Assembly: GCA_016271365.2 (NCBI GenBank)
Contig: CM057452.1
Span: forward strand, 825,498,001-825,562,000
From: Neoceratodus forsteri
Lineage: Eukaryota > Chordata > Ceratodontiformes > Ceratodontidae
Direction of reading: 5' to 3'
Length of the DNA: 64,000 nt
Part shown: in pieces, positions 48,678-59,960 of the stretch
Position numbering within the stretch: the stretch's first letter is position 1
Layout of the letters: the number at the start of each line of letters is the position of its first letter
Translations under genes and position numbers: made by a program
Notes under the pieces: generated by a model
Database searches by the model: none
What the model was told of the DNA's origin: nothing
Seen by the model: the letters and a program-made list of their open reading frames with translations, nothing else

Positions 48678-49380
48678 GACACTGTAGGCTCTCCCCAGCA
48701 GCAGGTTTCCCTGCAGCTTCCCACATCTCATGGGTGAGGTAGTACCATCCAACATAATTCTCTTGTATCTCCTCTCTTTGTTTAAGGAAGTAAAACTGCA
48801 GGCGCAGCAGTTTCCACTTACGCTTACACATATCCCAAGATTTATTCTTTATTCAGAACTGGTAACTAAGGTTGACATTTACGCACCTCCACATATGATT
48901 CAGTTTTTTGTTTGTACTCCTCATCAGAACTTTGGGGTTTCCTTTAGTCTGTGCTGCCTTGACCAGGCAGCACACACCCCTTGGTGTCCATGGTCTCATT
49001 CTTTTTTGTTCAAGTTGAAATACTGAAATAAATAAGCAGAGAGATAATAGTGATTTGCAGTGTGTGTGTATATGTGTTCTTGTGAGGATAAATGGGTTAA
49101 GTAATAACATTTGTTACACAGCTTGTGTGGACAGACATGATCAGAATGATTTAATATTCTGATATTTATTTTGTTAATATGTCACATAGATAATTTATTA
49201 ATACCATTCAACCGACCCACCAACCCACACCCTGTTGTTTTGGTTCCATGTTAATATAGCAGAGATTGCGTGTGTGTGTGTTATGTATATTATGTATGCA
49301 GCTTTTCTATTTTTTTTAACAAGGTTTTGTGGCTCTTAAAGAACCTTTTTTTAAGTGTACACTTTAACAGTCTGATATTT

Positions 49381-49948
49381 TTAGAAGACTGTGAGGATTC
49401 CATCTCGAAGGTCTCCCAGGAAAAAGCAATTGCCAGCATGACAGCAGTGCATACCATCTGGTAGGTATAGCCAATCATTACAATACTTAATTTCAGGGTG
49501 ACATATGGTGTGCATCCTAGACATGTGTAGATATCCAGATATTTGTGTTTACCTTTCTTCATGCTCTGTCAAGCAGGTACATGTACTGTTCTGCTCACCA
49601 GATCCTATGCTCTGTAATATCTGAAAAGATCTTACAGGCAGGTAACATACCCATAATAGAAGCAAGGTCCAATTTTGCTTCTGACACTACATCTACCCAT
49701 TGTTTGGAGCCTAAATCATTGCCTCCAAGATGAATCAGCAGTATGTCCATATGAGCTTGAGTGCTCAGTAGTCTGTGCATTGTTGGCATGAGATGCTCCC
49801 ACCTCATTCCTCCCTTGCCAAGCCACTTAACAGAGCAATTTGGAAGCTGCAGATCTTTCCCAAAATTACTCCTCTGAGCATACTTTGAAGCTCGTCATAC
49901 TATGCTGCTGCCGACAACCCACACAGTCCATTTGCTGTTTTCTGCCAT
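49381..49948 (-). pseudogene. SGNH-hydrolase-like protein
   Basis: From Met at 49948: WTVWVVGSSIV then a stop, YAQRSNFGKDLQLP, VKWLGKGGMRWEHL, ILLIHLGGNDLGS, CKIFSDITEHRIW, and, after a frame change, LYLPDGMHCCHAGNCFFLGD, ending at a TAA at 49381. Block I (GSS in place of the usual GDS), GGND and DGxH are in the right order for an SGNH (GDSL-like) hydrolase of ~190 residues. The candidate catalytic Ser, Asp and His are present, but there are stops (near 49892 and 49598) and at least one frameshift. Similar proteins are known in tyrosine-recombinase (Ngaro) retroelements; its substrate is unknown. It lies just upstream of, and on the same strand as, the Myb/SANT-like gene. Confidence 0.7.
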
Positions 49949-49949
49949 T

Positions 49950-51170
49950 CTGAGGTTTTACACTGAGAAGTGGACAGAGAGCTACCAAAAAAATCTGTGT
50001 TTGTCCTGCAGTGTCTAGTTACTACTGAATATGAAACTGAAATTTCCCTATCAGTTTAAACATTGCTTTGGTGGGCTGTCCCAAAACACAGTGATTTACA
50101 AAGTTATTGGTTAGTGCTTTTTGTTGCTTAACCAATATAGTATTTGCATGCACTACAACTACTCTGAATGGCTGCAGCTCCTATCAACCAGAAATGTTGC
50201 AATACTTCTGGGTGGGAAAATCCTACATTTTCATAGGCTACTTCAAACAATCACTAGTAAAGAGACCTGTATGATTGGTTGCCTCTTGAGTTATGACACA
50301 CGTGCTATCTGCTTTCTGCCTCCATTTGAAGCTCTATCGGTGCTAGTGAGTACCCATTGACACTCTGACTTTAAACAGTAATAACTTCTTTTCACAGCAT
50401 AACTGGTAATTATTTATATTGTCATAGTCAAATAGAGCAGTAAAGAATGTTTTGTTTAATGCTATTTTTGTGGTGGTTACAGTTTTAATAATACTAGAAA
50501 AATTGTCTAAAAAATGTGATGTACTTACACAGAGTAAAGCAGGCTGCTCAGTGTTTTCTTAAGTTGGCTGCTATGTCCTTCTTCTCTAGTCTTTAGCAGT
50601 TGTGATTGGTTGCCTGACATGGCCTGATCAATGTTATGTTCCATTGGTGTAAGCATATGTCACTCAAATACAAAACAGTTTCTGATTGGCTTAGACTTAG
50701 AAAGGGTATTTTTAATGTGATTATTCGACACTTTTGTGCTCACGACACTATTATTCAATACTTTCTTGCTCATGACACTATTTTGCGACACTTCATTCAA
50801 CAGTGTGCTGATGACAGCAAATTTTGTGACACTTTCATGCTCATGACACTATTATTTGTGACACTTTCACACATTCGACACTACTTTTGAAAATGTTGAA
50901 AAAAACAGTTTTTTTTAAATACCATGGAGACTTAGAATTGTGAGAAGAATTTAGTTTCTGCCATATTTATGGATATTTTCTCATGTTATAAGTGAGCTTC
51001 TTTTCTGCGATGCTTGAAAACATTGTATTGCGTTCACTAGTGTTCACCTGTGAGAAGAATTATCTGTGTAATGTTTTGTCAGCAGTGCTATTTAGTCCCA
51101 TAACATGACATGTGAACAGTGTGTGTGACTATGAAATGTTATTAACAAAGAAATTTGCTTAACGCTAAAT
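49950..51170. other. Intergenic region between divergent genes
   Basis: It separates the - strand SGNH/Myb genes from the + strand Rep frame, so it is where a bidirectional promoter would be expected; no promoter motif was identified. A cluster of about ten GACACT words lies at 50727-50885. Confidence 0.4.
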
Positions 51171-51197
51171 TTTTTTTTTTTTGTATTTGTTATTCAG
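51171..51197 (+). promoter_or_regulatory. Putative splice acceptor upstream of the Rep frame
   Basis: A long T-run followed by GTTATTCAG ending at 51197 resembles a strong splice acceptor, which would mean a 5' exon of the Helitron gene lies upstream. Confidence 0.4.
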
Positions 51198-52570
51198 GTG
51201 TCTGATACTTACGGAACATTGTCCCACAGTACTGTGCATTTCTAGAGATGAAAGATGCCTTCTAAGCAGAGATGCAGTTCTATGCAGAGATGAAACAGGC
51301 ATCATAGTAGTTCACCGTTGCTTAAGAGTGGTCCGAAAACCACACATGGTACATCAAGATGTAAACTAAATCAACGTTCTACTCAAGAAGTGACTTTACA
51401 GGTTGCACACTCCACAGAAACAGTATGTCCTTGCTCAACTGCAAGGCAAAAATGCAGAGCCCAGCAACAGTTGCAGAAATCTTTCAGATGGAACACAAAT
51501 GTTGCAAAGGCAAGCATAAAGAAGCATACTAAGCAGCAGCATCAAGGCATGCCTGCTGATGCTCATCTGAGGAAGCAAAAGTATTTTCCATCACTAGCTT
51601 CTAAAGCTAAGATTGATAGACTTATTGCTGCTGTGATGAGACATTTGTGCAAAAAACTAGAGTTATCTGTCTTTGATGAAATTGCATCTCAGAGTCCATA
51701 CATTTGTTAATAGAGCACTATTTGTTCTTCAACGCTTGTGGCGTAAGATGGCACGTGTACTTGAGCGGTTCAGGAAAGTTGTGTACGAGATTAAGATGAG
51801 GCTACAATGCTATCCTGTCTTGAACCAACACAATTTCTGTGACGTTTTCACAAGTAGCTGGCTACACACACAGCACTCAGAGACGTATTTCTGGGATGAG
51901 TCATATTACTCACAGAAAAAGGACAGCAACTTTTGCATTGTTGAGTGTGGTAAACTGTGTAATGTGCTGAGTGTGTGATGACATTACAGTGGAGTCAGAT
52001 GATGATGAATGTGTGGCAACTGTTCAGCCTCGTAAGCATCACTGTCTGTCATAAATATGTAATGTGACTTGCAACGAAGGCAATCATCATTTGACAAAGT
52101 TGTGCACTTTATCAACCTGTTTGTTGTTACTGATTGTAAAGACAGACATAAACTCTTTGAGACTATATACCTTTGTGAGATCCATCACATACTGGACTTA
52201 TGGGTCATTCACTTGCATCTCTAGATAGTTATTGATTGAGACAGTGTATTTCACCACATACAGATGCTGGGAGTGCATCAATCAGGCATGTGAAACTTTG
52301 TGTATAGGCTCTATGAGGTGCAACAAGTTGTTGCACAGTATACTTGTCTGAATGAGTTACTGCAGTCTGGTGACATGCATGGTGCCATGACATTTCTGAA
52401 ACAGCTGCAATGTGTCAGCAGTGTCACAGAGATTGTGACTGATCAGTCATCAATTGCTGATGGAAATTCTGTCTTAGAAATTGATATTCTCAAGCAGTTT
52501 GGGAAATCCATTGCCAAATCTGAGTTGGCAAAGAAAGAGAAATTTGACTGTATGTGTCTAGTGTGATCGG
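51198..52570 (+). pseudogene. N-terminal part of the Helitron Rep/helicase gene (degenerate)
   Basis: Three frame fragments (51318-51710, 51673-51978, 52300-52566) lead into the Rep frame. The first is basic and Cys/His-poor apart from VCPCSTARQKCR, reminiscent of the N-terminal regions of Helitron proteins. I can assign these only by position and composition. Confidence 0.45.
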
Positions 52571-52588
52571 CTGTGTTACGAAAAACAA

Positions 52589-54003
52589 ATGGTCACAGTG
52601 AACCTGGAAACCTTGTCACCGTACAATGACATGTGGTTTCAACTATCAGCGTTTTTGCTTTTAAAGTGTGACTTCCAGTTAGACCCAATCATCGTGCTGT
52701 GCAAGCACTGTTTCTCCAAGGTGAAGGGTAACATTCTGCCACCAAGGTCACTGTCGAACAATATGGAGGCACATGTTATGCCTGCTGAGATTGCCACATT
52801 GAATATGTTTGAATGGATTCTTATTCAGACTATGAAACTGTTTCAAACTATTCCACATCTGAATACAAAAACACGTAACATTCCACAAAAATAACTCATT
52901 AGGTCTCTTAAGGGTTCTGTTATGTATCTTCCATTTCCTCCACAGAAAAATGTGGAGGCAATCTCCATTGAGAACACTTTGGTGATTCTTGTCAACGGTG
53001 TTCCAACACAGTCAAAGGTCATTTGGCAGGATGTTGTCAATGTAGAGAAGGTGAAGCTTGCTTTTACTTTCTTGAAGAGCAACAATCCCTTTTATGCAGA
53101 CCTTGACATTGATTGCACGTCTAGTGTGTCTGTTGAACGTGATGTGTTGGATACCATAAAACCAATGACTGAGAAGGTCAATGTGGAGACAAATGGTAAT
53201 GTGTATAAACAGTACACAATACATCCACTGCATGGCAGAAATCCAGTAGGGGATAACATTGATCTGTACCAATTGAAACAGGTGAAAGGTGAGTCTGTCA
53301 ACATTTGGGAGGCAACACTGGAAGCATACTGTTTTCCAGATTTATTCCCAAAAGGGTCAGGTGGATACCCAGATGAAAGAGAAGTGCATGTGCAAGGTGC
53401 TGAGTACTGCACTAGCTGTGTGCTCAGTAAGGATAGCAAATTCAGACTCAACATACAGTACCTGTTCCATCTCCTCTGGGAGAGTGAGCTTAGCATACTG
53501 TCTGTGTCTATTTCACTTACTATACAGCTCACAACTCCACTTGATGGAATCACTGCCACACAGTTTTTGCAGAAATTAAAGCAAAAAGATGAAAATGTGC
53601 AAGTCAATTTGTCTTCCATTCTGTCAAGTCTAAGTGGCACCAAAGAATACTGGTATCGCAGACACTCTGAGGTGATGACTATGCTGTGAGAGAATGGTGC
53701 AGCCACATGGCTTGTCACACTCTGCTGTGCCAAGTATTTCTGGGAGGAGGTCATTGAACTCTTGAAGTGGGCAAATTGTGATGTACAGGGCATTTCATCA
53801 ATGAATCTCATAGAAATGTGCTCACTTCACCCAGTGTCTATAACTAGACATTTTCACAAGCAATTCCATGATAGTCTGACTTTCATGTTGTCAAAGGACA
53901 ATCTGCCTCTTGGTATTGTGGAGCATTACTTCTGGAGGATGGAAAATCAGGCATGAGGTGCTCCTTATATTCATATGTTACTCTGGATCAAGGACGTCCC
54001 ACG
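52589..54003 (+). pseudogene. Helitron Rep: DUF6570-like, Helitron_like_N and HUH region
   Basis: A single frame with stops at 52892, 53687 and 53954. The first part has CKHCFSKVKGNILPPRSL, VMPAEIATLNMFEW and, later, MYLPFP and FLKSNNPFYADLDI, matching the DUF6570-type module of Helitron proteins. Next comes FPDLFPKGSGGYPDERE with RLNIQYLFHLLW (Helitron_like_N). Then WANCDVQG, SLHPVSITRHFHKQF, LPLGIVEHYFWRMENQ. The expected HUH block follows a TGA and reads APYIHMLLWI (53960-53986), so the first His of HxH is Tyr. The family Rep nicks and joins single strands for rolling-circle transposition. This copy is dead. Confidence 0.8.
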
Positions 54004-54440
54004 CATGCATGTGTCAGTGGCTCAGTAGGTAGCACACTTGCCTCTGAGGCCAGGAGATCAGAGAGCTGTGGCTTCAGTTCCCACATCTGGCACTTGGGTT
54101 AATATCCCAGTACTGACACTGTAGTGCAGCATGAGAGGGGTGCTGCACTTCTGAGGTGCCGTCTTTCAGATGAGATGTTAAACTGAGGTCCCATCTGCCT
54201 GGATTAGTGGTAGTTCAAGTGGATGTTAAAGATCTCATGGCACTTATCGAAAAGAGTAGGGGAATTTCCCCAATGTCCTGGCCAAATTTCCCTCATTCAC
54301 TAAAAAAATACCACCAACAGCTTAATCTGGTTCAAGGTCAGTTGGCATTCATCTGTATCCCTTCCCCCAGGCTGTGCCTGAAAATAAGCAGGATTTGTCT
54401 AGTGCACTTACCCAGTCAACAAAAACTAAATAAATAAATA
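54004..54440 (+). mobile_element. V-SINE-like tRNA-derived SINE
   Basis: The head resembles a tRNA with a pol III A-box-like TGGCTCAGTAGG and a B-box-like GGCTTCAGTTCCC. The body GGTGCCGTCTTTCAGATGAG, ATGTTAAACTGAGGTCCC and GTGTCCTGGCCAAATTT matches the conserved core that I know from V-SINE-type vertebrate SINEs. The tail ends CCCAGTCAACA then (TAAA)n, like the L2-like LINE 3' end at 28011-28045. It splits the Rep domain. Confidence 0.75.
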
Positions 54441-54974
54441 GGAGAATATGAAGCAGCAGAAGTGCTAGCATTCATTAAGCAATACATCACTTGCCACATA
54501 CCGGACAAGTACAACAGTCCTACACTGCGGAAGTTGGTGCAGAAGTTCCAACGCCATGTCTGTGTGAAATACTGCCACTGGGTAGTGAAGAACAAATCTG
54601 ATTGGTACACAAGACATCACTTCGAATTTCCCAGGCATGTCTGTCAGGATGGTTGCATGAATTAACTGTTTCCAGCTATGCGACACCACTTGAAGGCAAA
54701 ATCAACCAAGAAGGTATATGAGTTACCCAGAGATGAGAATGAGGTATACATCAATGACTACAACCCCACTCTTCTTCTAAATTGGCAAGCAAACATAGAT
54801 GTTCAGTTCGTGACTGACGACTATTTGGCTCTGGTTCGGTACGTCACTACGTACATCACCAAACGTGAACAGACTAGCTTGCAAGATCTTTGGGAAGACA
54901 TTGTCAGTTCAAGCAAGTCACTGACATCTCAGTTGTGGTCACTGGGATTGAAGACCCTTTCACAGAGAATGTAG
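54436..54974 (+). pseudogene. Helitron Rep C-terminal part with paired tyrosines
   Basis: After the SINE the protein resumes with EYEAAEVLAFIKQYITCHIP, then KFQRHVCVKYCHW, a TAA at 54663, then YELPRDENEVYINDYNPTLL, WQANIDVQFV and ALVRYVTTYITKREQ. Two tyrosines four apart (codons 54840-54842 and 54852-54854) match the YxxxY catalytic pair of Helitron Rep. The frame then ends at 54974 and the helicase continues in another frame. Confidence 0.8.
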
Positions 54975-57328
54975 TGCTTATGAGGCTGGCGATCGTGATT
55001 TTGTGTGGCAAATCTGATGCTGTATGCTTTCTCAGTGTGAACTACAAAGAGAAGCGCAATTGTGTGCTTATTCCTCATGCTGAGATTGAGGAACTGGCTC
55101 TCAAGAGACTCTCTTCAAGACATATCTTGAAAAATAACCTCATTGACACGTACCACCCCCTAGACATGAAGACATGGATCGAATGTGTTTATTTGAGGTG
55201 GCTAAGTGGTATGACTACAAGACTGATGTCTCACCTGATTGCACGTGACACTTACAAAGCCAAAGGAGTGGATGGCTGTCTTATTAAGAGACATAAGCCT
55301 TGGCTCATTGACCACTGTAAATTACATCAAGGCACATCTAAGAGCAGAGAGCATTACTACTTTGCTGTCCTATTCTTATTTAAACCCTGGAGGAATGAGT
55401 CTGAATTAAAAGGTGGATGTGATACATTTGAGGAAGAATTCAATCAGAGTTACAAGACATTCAAAATTGAATACTCAGACACATATATACAGAGACTAGA
55501 CGCTGAGAAGGAGCAGCTTGAAAAGGCACAGAAATAGCTTGAAGAGGACAATCCTGTTAGTTCACAGGATAATCTTGATCCAGAAGGAGAAGGTATTCTT
55601 GGAGAACCTCTGCCTCCGAATGCTCCAGAAGTACTCATGTTAGAAGTGGAGAGTGCTATGGAACATGGCACACACTGCAGTGTTGACCCAGCAGAATTGA
55701 GAGAGAGACTCAATGAGCTGCAATGTGTGGTGCACTCTGCCATTACTGATGCTGTCTGGCATGGGATACTACATGAACAGAAGAAATGTGTCTGTCTTGG
55801 CCACAAGCCACTACTGATGTTTGTTAGTGGCTCTGCAGGTACAGGAAAGAGCTTCCTTATAGAAGCCATTATAGCTGAAATACAGAAACTGACAGGCTCA
55901 TCAATGTCTGTTGCTGTTAGTGCTTCCACTGGACTGTCTGCATACAACATTGGTGGAGTTACGTTACACTGTCTCTTCATGTTACCAGTGGAGCATGGCA
56001 AAGCAGGAGAGTATCATAAGCTGTCATTTGAGGTTGCATCTCAGCTTCATTCTATGTTTACTAAGATGAAGTTACTCATCATTGATGAGAATAGCATGGT
56101 CTGTAATTTGATGCTTGCCTGTATACAACTACGTTGACAGGAAATTTGGGGGACTGATGGAGATGCATTTGGTGGTAAAAGCATTGTTGTATTTGGAGAC
56201 CTTTTACAATTTGCAACAGTAAATGTGGAAAATGTCTTTGCAGCTCTGACTGTCAAGCAGGCTAAGAATACATTAGGCTGCATTGGAGGTTTTAACCTGT
56301 GGGAGTCATTTATCTATGTCGAGTTGTGTTAAAACATGCTGCAGAGTGGTGATCTGGCTTACAAGGCACTGTTGGATCAAGCTCGTACAGGTTCTTTGTC
56401 CCCAGAACATCTTTCAATGTTACATGGTCGAAGAATTAGAATGGATACTACATCCATAGAAACAGCATGTGATGTTTTCATTGATGTGTACTCCAGAGGC
56501 ACAAGGATTGTGTGTCTTATGCCATGACTTAAGAAATGTGCTGAATAAAACAGTGTTATGTTACAGAGAGAGAATCAAGAAATTCTCATACAGCATGCTG
56601 TTGATACAGTTGATGGTGTCATTCAACGTTGGAAGCTGATAGCAAAGATGACTGAATGACTCTCTGAACTGAAGTTGGATGTTTCACGCACAGCTGGCCT
56701 GGAAGCTGTTCTTACAGTTTGTAAGAATGCACGTGTTATGCTATGGTGTAATCTTGATGTTGAGCGTGGCATGGTAAACGGTGCCATGGGTCACGCCATA
56801 GACTTCATTTATAATGTTCCGAAGATGTTTATTGAGACATTTGTTATCCACTTTGACAACATGGAACAGCCTGTGCAGATTGATCATGCCTGTGTTAAGT
56901 TCCAGGTATTTAAGGATATCTATGTCAACAGGAAACAGTTCCCAATATGTGTTGCGTATGCCATTTCAATTCACAAGTCTCAGGGCTTGAGTTTGGATTC
57001 AGCAATGGTGGACACAGGGACAGACATTTTCAAAGACGGCATGAGCTACGTCGCACTTTCATGTGTCCACAGTCTTTCTGGGTTGCACATAACACTCACA
57101 TCTCAGAAGATATGCACTGACAAGCGATGTATTGTCGAGTACAACAGATTGCGTACTCTGTATCAGCCACATATGTCTCTAATACCACTACCTACATATG
57201 TGGTTGTCTCACATCCCACAGTCACAGCTTCACCTGGCAACAAGAGAAATGAGCTGCTACAACTGAATCAACTGTGCAGAGTACTAAGAAAATCAGAATG
57301 TCAAATGCAGATGAAGAACCAGTTGTAG
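54890..57328 (+). pseudogene. Helitron Pif1-like helicase domain
   Basis: One frame with stops at 55535, 56135, 56329 and 56525. The linker includes HYYFAVLFLFKPWRNESEL. Helicase motifs in order: Walker A GSAGTGKS (55829-55852), [29 protein letters not shown] (degenerate DExSM), VVFGDLLQF, then AYAISIHKSQGLSLDSAMV and YVALSCVHSLSGL near 56960-57085. The last motif normally has SRV; here Arg is Cys. The family helicase (superfamily 1, 5'-3') unwinds DNA during Helitron transposition. It is physically joined to the Rep part upstream, the standard Helitron Rep-Hel arrangement. Confidence 0.85.
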
Positions 57329-57992
57329 CTCAGAAGTCACTTGGTTTGGCTGTTGTCCCAGTGTTTGATAACAGTAGTAGAGAAAACTGCTATGCTAATT
57401 CCGCTATGCAAGATTGTCTACACTTGCCACACTTTGTGCAGGCAATATCAGCTTCACAAGACACTCTCTTATCAAAGGCATTGAAAGAAGTTGTCAACAT
57501 GGCTTCTGATCAGTCAAACAAAGTGCAGACCGAGAAACCACTGAAGACATGCTTTGGGTTTCTCTGTTTGTGCCTCAGACTCAAAGTGTCAAGTTCCGGC
57601 AGCTGTTTACCAATGCTGAAAGTGGTCACTTGTGTGTAAGGTGTGGAGGTACATGCACTCAGTCCATACATCTCAGGACTTCATCTCAATATCTTATGCT
57701 TGTTTTGCATGGATTTGACTCTAACGGGCTCAGAGTTGACACATCTATCACAGATTTCACAGCTGGTAGAATTGTATTTAACCAAGCAGTGTTTGACACT
57801 CAGGCCGTGATCTACCACTATGGCCAGTCTGTACATTCTGGACATTACACTTATTTGTTGAGGTACAGAACTGGCTGGGTTGAATGCAATGACTCAACAA
57901 GCACTTTCAAACAGAGACTACCGCGATACTTAAAAAATGCATATGTGGTGATATTGAAGAACTACTATGATCTTCATGTATTAGAGGAATAG
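57292..57992 (+). pseudogene. USP-type ubiquitin protease (C19-like) after the helicase
   Basis: The Cys box SSRENCYANSAMQDCLHLP has its candidate nucleophile at 57388-57390. After a frame change at ~57500-57545 come FRQLFTNAESGHLCVRCGGT, a beta-rich middle, and the His box HYGQSVHSGHYTYLLRYRTGW then ECNDS, with the catalytic-type His at 57843-57845. About 230 residues, near the minimum USP core. It starts in another frame overlapping the helicase end, so it could be a separate small ORF or a frameshifted C-terminal domain. USPs cleave ubiquitin from proteins; a role in protecting Rep or altering host factors would be inference. Confidence 0.75.
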
Positions 57993-59670
57993 GCACACAC
58001 TATGTGACATTACCTACTGTCCATTTTGTTACACAGTGAGTTCTGTTAGATTAAGATTTTTTTTTATGTCAATCTGCATTCAAGATTACACTGTTAACCC
58101 ATCACATGGTTTAGATGCATATGTTGACTCAATCTGACTTATAAGATTGTTGCGTTGATCAGTGACACAGTGAAAATAGTTGCAGTGGTCTTCAATCGGC
58201 ATTAACTGTCTTTGCAGTCACTAGAGAAACCACACTTAGATGTCTAAGAAAGACTTTGAAATGGCAAAAGAGATATAACTACCTGGTCATCCTCTTCTGT
58301 CATTGCCTTTTCTTCTGAGTATGTCATATGCAGACATAACAAGTACTATTTGGCACATTTGCGAACTGTGGGCCTCTACCAATGCACAATACTTGTCAAT
58401 GTGCATGAAAACAACGGTGTAATGTATGTCTTTTTAAAGACTTACCTGCATCATGATATGATATGAATATTTCATGAGTTAAAAATATCCTGGTTTTGTT
58501 TGTGCCACTTCTGTGTTAGCACAATTGAACACTGTTTTTGTACTTGCTCTGCTTACCTGTACTTAAGAGTACCATACTCTGATATACACATCACTCTGTG
58601 ATATGTTGAGTATGACCAGGTGTGGCTTGTGGGTTTTTTTTTGTCCGTTTGCGTCTTCATTCTATACATCCATATTGTAATGCAACAGTGCAGTACTATG
58701 CCTGTTTTCTTAATGTACATCAGTGTTGTACATATGTATATATGACTTTGAAAACATTATTTTATTAAAGTCAGTACTGTTAACTTTCAAGCACTTGTAC
58801 AAATTGCTATTTAACGAATGTTTTAAACAATGTTAAGTATTTAGCTATACATACATGCAGTGCTCAACAGCTGTATGAAAATTCTGTTATTTACAATTCA
58901 AAATAGTATGCTGAACGAATATTTGGTAATTTAACTGACACATGCACAACCACTAACAGAACTAACAATGGTATAAATGCTGCATGCTGTTCCCACCCTA
59001 TGATAATAGTCATTTAACTGTTGATATGTGAATTGCTTTCTGTAATAATGACAACCATGGGTCATGATGATATTTTATCGTTTATGAGCTACAGTTCGAC
59101 ATAGCTGTTGAACTCTTCAGGATTACATAACAGTGCAGCAGGACAGTGTTTATAATTGTAGTCTGATACATTATTTGCTACTGCTAGTGTAACATTAGGA
59201 GCCACTGACACGCGTGAAAGCCCAGTGTAAATGGTATCTAATATTATCCATTCATAGGTACAGAAGTGGTAACATGTTGTGTTTGGCTACCATTGTTACC
59301 ACATAGGTAGGAATGTGTATACAAACAGAAACATGAGTTTGCACTTATAAAGTCACAGCAAGGCAAAGAGAGTGAACTGGTACAATGGAATAGTTTGGGT
59401 ACCACAGTCCCATATACAGTTGTGAAGGTTCAAATGATAGTGGAGAATGGCTTAGTAGATAATGTTGTACTGATTAAATTTTTTCTTATAACGTGGTAAG
59501 ATTACTGGATATTTAGACACATGAAACTGTCTTTCAGTGATCTGTGCTAGTACACACTCATGAAGAGAAACATGGGAACATGGGTCCTTTGAACACCATG
59601 CTTGCAGCAGGGACCTGCTTACCTGAAAGTGCTCCTTTGTCCCTACTGTTCCCCCTCTCTCTCTGATCCA
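57993..59670. other. Long non-coding stretch after the USP
   Basis: No protein, RNA or repeat recognised. GTAAGT-like donors on the - strand at about 58447 and an acceptor-like site near 58320 hint at splice signals but define no gene. Confidence 0.4.
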
Positions 59671-59674
59671 CTGA

Positions 59675-59960
59675 TGAGGGATTGCTAGAGATTCCCAGGG
59701 TCCATTTAAAAACTTTAGGGGCAAGATCGTTTAGTTTTATGACCCCGACCCTGTGGAATTCTCTACCTCGTCAGGTGCAAAACTGCCCGACTGTCCAAAG
59801 CTTTAAAGGAGCTTTGAAAACATATCTTTTTAGCAAAGCTTTGAATGACTTATGATTGTTTTAATGTTGTTTTAATTATTTATTGTTTTATGTATTCTGT
59901 ACTTACGCCTTGGTTTTAAGAAAGGCGCCTTATATAAATAAAGAATGAATGAATGAATAT
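59675..59960 (+). mobile_element. L2-clade LINE 3' end, heavily 5'-truncated
   Basis: One frame reads LLEIPRVHLKTLGARSFSFM, PTLWNSLPRQVQ, then QSFKGALKTYLFSKALNDL and a stop: the end of an L2/CR1-type polymerase. The 3' UTR is short and ends with (GAAT)n at 59943-59958. Confidence 0.85.

Larger units (their letters stand above)
40425..48999 (-). pseudogene. Spliced Myb/SANT-like DNA-binding protein gene
   Basis: Exons on the - strand: 48999-48678, 46492-46388 and 40654-40425. Their lengths (322+105+230) sum to 657 = 219 codons including the stop, and both junctions are phase 1. Junctions have GTAAGT and GTAAGA donors and TTTACAG acceptors. Exon 1 encodes MRPWTPRGVCCLVKAAQ, LNHMWR and SWDMCKRKWKLLRL, a tryptophan pattern like Myb/SANT-like domains of transposon proteins. 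The middle exon is acidic (EAVEGDDSDESVILVESEG). The last has a coiled-coil-like stretch (VDRLEQKVDRLLQGQDEIR). One in-frame TGA at 48855-48853 breaks it. An acceptor-like TATTTCAG at ~49023 allows an upstream exon. In Harbinger elements such a protein helps bind transposon ends; that role here is inference. Confidence 0.7.

Noticed and set aside
54010..54090. A tRNA gene
   Set aside because: Only A-box- and B-box-like words are present; the body and LINE-like tail show that it is a SINE head.
58250..58450. Possible small exons on the - strand (donors near 58290 and 58447)
   Set aside because: No protein homology, frame continuity or partner exon could be shown.
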